Source: Pezicula radicicola (lineage: Eukaryota > Ascomycota > Leotiomycetes > Helotiales > Dermateaceae). From it: a stretch of DNA of 64,000 nucleotides. A model generated the notes under the pieces. It was not told where the DNA came from, did no database searches, and was given only the letters and a program-made list of their open reading frames with translations. Made by a program: the position numbers and the translations under genes. Shown piece by piece: positions 57,316-64,000 of this stretch (its first letter is position 1; each line of letters opens with the position of its first letter). The stretch lies in contig PDUO01000086.1 of NCBI GenBank assembly GCA_003008705.1, positions 66,014-130,013 on the forward strand, read 5' to 3'.

Positions 57316-60300
57316 ATGGGAAAGCTACAGAATGGAGGTACCAGCCTGGGCGAGGCCGAAGAGAAATTCCGAGCAATATACGCCGACGTCCTCCAGCTCC
57401 CGCTGGTAAAAGTCAATCCTGAAAAGTCCTTTGTCGAGCTAGGGGGGGACTCTATGTTGGCAATTGAGCTGATGGCTCGATTCCGAGAGATGGGTGTTTC
57501 GATGGAAATTCTTGATATCCTTCAAGCAACCACAGTGTTGCAGCTTTTCCGCCAAGCTGCGGCTCAGATGCTACAGAGGACCACCGAGGAAGAAAATGAG
57601 CATCTTCCTATTGCACTGAGGCTGCAGCAGCTCGAAACATCGGGCAGTTCAGCCGCGACGACACCTTCGGGCAGTTCAGGCGTGACGACGCCTTCGGAAA
57701 CACAGACCCAAGATGTGCCCGTCGACATTCCAACGTCAATCCTGCACAATATCGAAGGTGTATATGACTGCTCGCCAATGCAGGAAGCACTCCTGTTCAG
57801 CCAACTCAAAGTGCCAGAATTATATCAATGTTCATACCAGTTTGAGGTCAAGCCGACCGACGCGAATCGCCCAATCGACGTGTCTCGCCTGGACCGTGCA
57901 TGGAAGAGAGTCATCGCCCGTCATTCTATCTTGAGGACCATCCTGATCCGGAATCCCTCCCGCGACGGCCACTTCATCCAGATTGTCTTGAAAGAATCCT
58001 TTGCTCCCATCCGTCACTCGACTTGCGACTTGGATCCGCCAGATGTAAACACTGATTTCCCAAACCTCCCACTACTCGAATATGCGCTTCCGCACCGTGT
58101 GACCATCATCCGGTCGCGAGCCAACAAAGTCTTTTGCCGGTTCGACGTTAGCCATGCTGTAATCGATGGTGAATCGCTTCCAGTGCTGGTGAGAGATCTG
58201 TGTCTAGCCTACCGCGAGGAGCCTCACTGGCCTTTCGCCCTGGACTTTACCGCCTATACTACGTATCTGCAGAGCCTGGATGCCAAGCAGGCAACGGCAT
58301 ACTGGACAAAATATGTCGCCGACATCGAGCCCTGCAACTTCCCTATCCTGGATGGACAGCCACAGAATGACCGACTGCAGAACGTGACAAGAAAGCTCGA
58401 AATCCCGTACGCCTCCATCCATGCCTTTAGCCAAAGACAAGCGGTCACGCTATCAACTATTTGTCAAGCAGCTTGGGCTTTGGTTCTGCGCTGCTTCACC
58501 GGGTCCGACCGTGTATCATTCCTGTATCCCGCTTCCTCCAGACACCTTCCACTGGATGGCATCCAAGATGCCGTCGGGCCTCTACTAAATATACTGATGT
58601 TCCATCAAGACATCGATGGTGCCATGACTGCCGCCCAACTTCTCCAGCAGATACAGCTAGATGCGGCGCACCATCTCAAATATCAAGAAAGCTCTTTGGG
58701 AAAGGTGAAGGGGCACGCGCATTCCGAAATCCGGAACCTTTGCAACACCAGTGTTTCACTCCAGAGGAAGGCAAGTTCGGGTTTGGCTGCAGACTCTGAG
58801 GTATATATGGAACTACATGACAAAAGAAACCCTTCCGAGGTAAGAGTCCTGGAAGACTCCTTTGTGAAAACAGCGAATCAGTAGATGACTTGACGATAAC
58901 AGTATGCCATCTCCCTCAATCTCGAGTTTGACCGCGGCGGTGTTTATATTGACCTTGGCTATTGGACATCACACCTCAGTGAGTGGCAAGCAGGTAACGT
59001 AGTATCCACCTTCCAAAAAGCAGTTTCCTGCATCTTGAATAGCCCCAATGAACCCGTTATGAATCTTAATCTCTTTAATGAAGAAAGTAAAAAGCAGGTC
59101 ATGGCTTGGAATAGCTACCAAGGGATCGAAACGATGGACCAGGACATGCTCCATCACGGCTTCGAACGACAAAGCGAGGCATCACCGGACGCAGAAGCTC
59201 TCTGTTCGTGGGATGGCTCCCTTACATACCGCGAGCTGAACACACTGTCGTTACGGTTGGCGTGTCATCTCGTGGACCTTGGTGTTGGCCCAGAAGTCAT
59301 GGTGCCGCTCTGCTTCGACAAGTCCACCTGGGCCATCGTGGCCGAACTCGCCATCCTAAAAGCAGGTGGCACCTATATACCTCTAAATCCATCGCATCCG
59401 GACAGCCGGCTCAAGATAATTCTTCGAGATGTCGATGTCAGCATCCTGCTTACTGGGCCGCAATACGTAGAGCGTTTTGCAGATCTGGCGCCCCATGTGG
59501 TCGCCGTCGAGCCATCGCTGCTTGCACAATTGTTAGAGCCCACCCAGACCCAAGTGTGTGCATCTGTGAGGCCAGAGAACGTAGCGTTCGTAATATATAC
59601 CAGTGGCAGTACGGGCGTGCCAAAGGGTGTGGTCCTTCAACATAACTCGCTTTATAGAGGTGTGCGAGCAATTGGCGAGGCAACTGGTTTTGGGGCTACT
59701 ACCCGGGCTGTTCAATTCGCTGCATATACGTTTGATGCACACATTCAGGACATCTATGCTACTCTTTTAGCAGGAGGCTGTGTGTGTGTCATCTCAACCC
59801 ACGAGCGCATGAATGATCTCGCTGGGGCAATGCGGCGAACCCGCTCCAACTTGGCCGGCTTCACTACGACCGTCGCCGGGCTGCTTGACCCACGAGATGT
59901 TCCCCTCCTTAAAACCATTCTGCTCGGTGGTGAGCCTGTCAAAGCAGAAGGTATATATCGCCGTTCACTGCGTATACTCAGATGATTATAATGTATACTG
60001 ACGTACATCTATAGTGGTCGAAAGATGGGGTGCCCACGCTACTATATTCAACGCTTTAGGGCACTCGGAAAACTCAATAAACACCACGTGCAGTACAAGA
60101 CTCATGGATCCGCAGAAAGCTACGAACGTTGGTCTCTCCCTGGCAGGTAACCTCTGGGTGGCCGACCAATTTAGCACCGACCGCCTGTGTCCGCTAGGTG
60201 CTATCGGAGAGCTTTTGATTGAAGGGCCACTGCTCGCACGTGGGTATCTTAACGACGTGGCAAAAACTGCCGCTGCATTCATCACCGACCCAAAATGGAT

Positions 60301-63300
60301 AGATGAGTATCACATAGGAGGTAGAGGACGGCGCATGTATAAGACGGGCGATCTCGTGCGCTATTGTGAGGATGGGTCGCTGATCTATTGCGGCCGAAAG
60401 GACACCCAAGTCAAGATCCGTGGCCAGCGTGTAGAAATTGCAGAAATTGAATCCTGCATCAAAAACAATATGGAGCCACGTAGCTGTACTGTTGCGGTAG
60501 AGCTTTTGAAAGCAAGAGATGGCCGAGATGGGCCGATGTTGGCAGCATTCATCGGCAACCTAGAGTCCGAAGCCAAAGGTAATTCCGAAGGGGATGCAGA
60601 CTTGATCGACCGCAGTAAGTCAAACGATGACCATGGCCACGGCCATATCAATGAGATGCATACGCTGACATCAATGCGAATAACATCAGTGCAGGCGAGA
60701 TTCATCAGCCTCCAGAAGCTGCTAGCACAGTTCCTTCCATCCTACATGATTCCTTCCCTCTACGTTCCACTACTACGCCTTCCCATCAACCCTTCAGGCA
60801 AGCTAGATCGCGTCCAGCTGCATCGACAAGCAGATGCCTTCACCGCCACCCAGCTGGCGGCGTACAGCCTTACCAATGTCAAGGATATCAAGCGCCAGCC
60901 ATCGACGGACATGGAAGGGCGACTCCAATCGCTGTGGAGCGCCATGCTGGGCATTGCGACTGCCGCGGCCATCGGTGTCGACGACGACTTCTTCCAGCTG
61001 GGAGGCGACTCGGTTGCATCCATGAGGTTGGTGGCAATGGGGGCAAAGCACAACGTCCGGTTGAGCGTTGCGGACATCTTCCGTTGCCCAACTCTGCAGC
61101 AGATGGCCTTGGTCGCCACGCTTGAGGCTGACGGGCACCCAGAGGCCGAGGTGCAAGTTGAGCGCTTTGAGTTGTGGGACGAGATGCAGGAGCAGAAGCA
61201 GAATGGCCCTGGCAGCTCCAAGAGTAGTTGTCTTGAGCACGTCGCCGTGGAGTGCGACGTTCGTGTCGACGAGGTGGAGGATGTCTATCCGTGCACGCCC
61301 CTGCAGGAGGCGTTGATGGCCATCTCGGCCCGGAACCCAGAGCATTACATCGCCCGGCAAGTGTTCGTGTTGCCGGCGTCGGTGGATCGGAGCCGCTTTG
61401 TCGACGCGTGGGAGAAGGTGTCGGAGCTCAATCCCATCCTGCGGACGCGGATCGTGGCTCACGAGTCAGGATCGCTGCAGGTGGTGATTGCGGGCCGCAT
61501 TGCTTGGAGTGCGACGGCCGATGAAGCCGAGCCGACGATGGCCCATGGGAAGCCCCTCGTGCGATATGCGATGCTTGACGACAGTGTGTTTGTGTGGACC
61601 ATCCACCATGCCCTCTATGACGGCTGGAGCAGTATGGCCCTGTTCGATCAGGTGGCCGCCTTCTACAGCGGGACGGCTCCGAGTGCGCCCACGCCTTACA
61701 CCAACTTTATCAGGTACCTGTCGCGCCAGCGTCAGGACCATGGAAACCCTACCCCAGCCGCCGTGGCCTTTTGGACATCCCAGTTCAGCGGCAACCTAGG
61801 CACGAAGAGCTTCCCGCCCTTCCCCAGCCACGTCTCCTCCTCCTCCTCCCAGTACCAGCCACGCGCTAACTCCCGCATCAGCCAGCGGATAGCCACAGTG
61901 CCACCCCACCGTCGCAGCCACAGCCACATCCGGACGCCGACCCTGATACGCGCCGCATGGGCGGTCGTGCTCTCGCACTACTGCGATACACCAGATGTGG
62001 TGTTTCCCGTGGCTCTGTCGGGCCGGAACGCACCCGTGCCGGGGATCATGGAGATGGTGGCGCCCACGCTGACATCGGTCCCAATAAGAGTCAGCGTGGG
62101 GGCTGGCGACACGGTGGCCGGGTACTTGGAACGCGTCCACCTGCAGGCCGTGGCGATGATGCCGTATGAGCACGTGGGCATGCAAGACATCGCACGGTTA
62201 AGCCCCGAGATTGGCGAGGCCGTGCTGGGGATGCGGCACATGTTCCTTGTTCAGCCACGTGCGGAGCGTAGCGAAGAGGCCATGCTGATGGGCATTCGAG
62301 CGGAACATGCCGAAGTGCAGAATTTCGACTCGTATGCGCTGATCGTGGAGTGCAGCCTGGAAACTGGCCGTGATGATGATGGTGATGCGGTTGTTGTCGA
62401 GGCCCGCTTTGACGAGTCCATCATTAGCCAGGAGACGATGCGGACAGTGCTCGACCACTTCGAACACGTAGTATCGCTGCTGAGCACGTCGAGCAGCAAC
62501 ACGATGCTCCGAGACCTCGCCGTGGCCGGTCCGAAAGACATGCAGCGAATTCGGGCTTGGAACAACAACAACCCAGAGTCCATGGCTGTCCATGCATGTC
62601 TCCATGAGACCATCCACCAGCAAGCCGTGCGCCGGCCCGACGCGCCTGCCGTATCGTCCTGGGACGGTGACCTCAGCTACAGCGACCTGGACACGCGTGC
62701 CTCGCAGCTCGCCCAGTATCTGATGGCCAAGTGGAGCGTGGGCCCGGAAGTCAGTGTTGCCCTCTGCTTCGGGAAATCCACCTGGCACGTGGTTTCCATG
62801 CTGGCCGTCTTGAAGGCAGGCGGCGTGTGTGTCCCGCTGAACCCGGCACATCCTCCGAATCGCATCCAGTACATGCTCCAAGCCGTGCAGGCCCCCGTGG
62901 TATTGACTGCTGCAGAACATGTGCATCTGTTCGATCCCGCGGCCATAGTGGTAGTTGATGCTCCTTCCATAAAAGCACTCCCTCTGCTAGCGCCAGCGTC
63001 TCTATGCGCCTCGGTCCGTCCCCATCATGCAGCCGTCATCGTATTTACCTCCGGCAGCACAGGTGTGCCCAAGGCTGTCGTCCTCACGCACATGTCCCTG
63101 AGCACCATGATGTCCGTGCAAGGACCTCCCATGGGTTTCAATACGACCACGAGAGTGTTGCACTTCGCTGCACCGAGCTTTGACGTGAGCAATAGCGAGA
63201 TCTTTACCACCTTGGTCCACGGTGGCTGTATCTGTATCCCGACCGATGCACAGCGTCTAGACGATTTGGCAGGGGCCATCGCTTTGGCAGACGTGAATTG

Positions 63301-64000
63301 GCTGTTCATGACGCCGAGTCTAGCGGAAATCCTCACGGTTGACCATGTACCCACGCTCAAGACCTTGGTGCTTGGGGGGGAGACGATGCAGCAGAGTGTT
63401 GTGTCCCGATGGGCCGGCAAGGTTCGTCTCGTCAACAGTTTTGGCCCGTCCGAGTCGTCCATCTGGAGTTCGTTGGCCCTCCTGCAACCCGGCATGGCGG
63501 CGGCAAACATTGGCCGCAGTCTCGGCTCAAACTTCTGGATCACGAATCCACTCGACCACGATCAGTTATCTCCTGTAGGCGCAGTTGGCGAGTTGTTGAT
63601 CGAGGGTCCCATCTTGGCTCGGGGATATTTGCATGACGAAGAGAGGACCGACTCGGCCTTTATATACAACCCAGCCTGGGTGGGCCACTGTGGGTTAGGA
63701 GACGGCCAACGCCATCGAATGTATAAGACCGGCGACCTGGTCCAGTACTGCCCTGATGGGTCGCTAGTATACCTGGGCCGGAAAGATAAACAAGTGAAGA
63801 TCCGTGGCCAGCGTGTAGAAATCACTGAGATAGAGCACTGTCTCAGAGAGAATGTCCCACAAGCAGCACATGTCAATGCTGTTGCGGTTGAGGTAGTGAC
63901 ACCAGCAAAGTATCCGAGCAGACAAATCCTCGCCGCTTTTCTTGCACTATCGTCCACGGAGAATGGGAACAAAGACAGCAATCGAGAAGGCGGCAACAGC
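57316..64000 (+). CDS. Non-ribosomal peptide synthetase, T0-C-A-T-C-A..., 3' end outside window
   Basis: Exons 57316-58839, 58903-59950 and 60015 onward, about 2,186 residues visible and still open at the window end. The start is the first ATG, shortly before the first carrier domain. T0: ELGGDSMLAIEL, Ser near residue 46. First C domain begins VYDCSPMQEALLFSQL (near 149), with active-site variant SHAVIDG. A1: LTYREL, YTSGSTGVPKGVV (near 740), YKTGDLVRY, GRKDTQVKIRGQRVE, NPSGKLDR. T1: FFQLGGDSVASM (near 1188). Second C: VYPCTPLQEALM and a full HHALYDG. A2: VFTSGSTGVPKAVV, NSFGPSESS, YKTGDLVQY, GRKDKQVKIRGQRVE. A nine-residue Ser/Thr-rich linker repeat follows T0. No A domain precedes T0, so T0 must be loaded in trans, probably by the ligase at 52020-54063. 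An intron-like GTAAGT at 60615 is not used, because reading through keeps the A10 motif. Confidence 0.95.

Noticed and set aside
60615..60694. Intron with GTAAGT donor and GTGCAG acceptor in the NRPS
   Set aside because: Its 80-nt length would shift the frame and destroy the following A10 (NPSGKLDR), T and C motifs; reading straight through keeps all of them.
60760..63200. Long minus-strand and off-frame ORFs across the NRPS (up to 242 codons)
   Set aside because: GC-rich coding sequence leaves few stops in other frames; the plus frame carries all NRPS motifs.
1..64000. tRNA, rRNA, CRISPR or complete transposon
   Set aside because: None could be recognised by reading; the AT-rich zones keep no transposase, reverse transcriptase or clear terminal repeats.

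Overview
The window looks like chromosomal DNA of a filamentous ascomycete (Pezizomycotina). Genes carry short GT-AG introns, mostly 42-105 nt. Typically fungal families are present: HET-domain proteins, a C2H2-Zn2Cys6 regulator, a LaeA-like methyltransferase, a modular NRPS and an ABCC transporter. Very AT-rich gene-poor stretches look like mutated repeats. The genus cannot be read from the sequence with confidence.

1-9 kb: the 3' end of an uncharacterised gene, a 1,997-aa NFX1/ZNFX1-type helicase (1817-8058) and a Ser/Thr-rich putative surface protein. 10-24.4 kb: a run of tailoring-type enzymes with no backbone synthase. It holds an atypical SDR, an AttH/Diels-Alderase-like protein, an FAD monooxygenase, a secreted alpha/beta hydrolase, a decayed catechol O-methyltransferase, and an O-methyltransferase divergent from a LaeA-like methyltransferase. 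24.7-34 kb: a HET-rich, AT-rich zone with one broken HET gene, one intact HET gene, one HET relic and a short CorA-like gene.

34-45 kb: a C2H2-Zn2Cys6 regulator divergent from an NmrA-like gene, then an MFS transporter and an SDR. The MFS gene is broken by a one-base frameshift and the SDR by a perfect 19-bp tandem duplication.

46-64 kb: the most interesting block. An ABCC exporter (minus), a stand-alone acyl-AMP/CoA ligase (plus), a 2-oxoglutarate/Fe(II) dioxygenase (minus) and an NRPS (plus) that runs off the window. The NRPS starts with a carrier domain directly followed by a condensation domain (T0-C-A-T-C-A...). The ligase would activate an acyl acid and load T0, the first C domain would join it to the first amino acid, the dioxygenase would oxidise a residue and the ABCC protein would export the product. 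This is the logic of the echinocandin/pneumocandin lipopeptides, so an N-acylated lipopeptide cluster is inferred. Product identity cannot be settled from this window.
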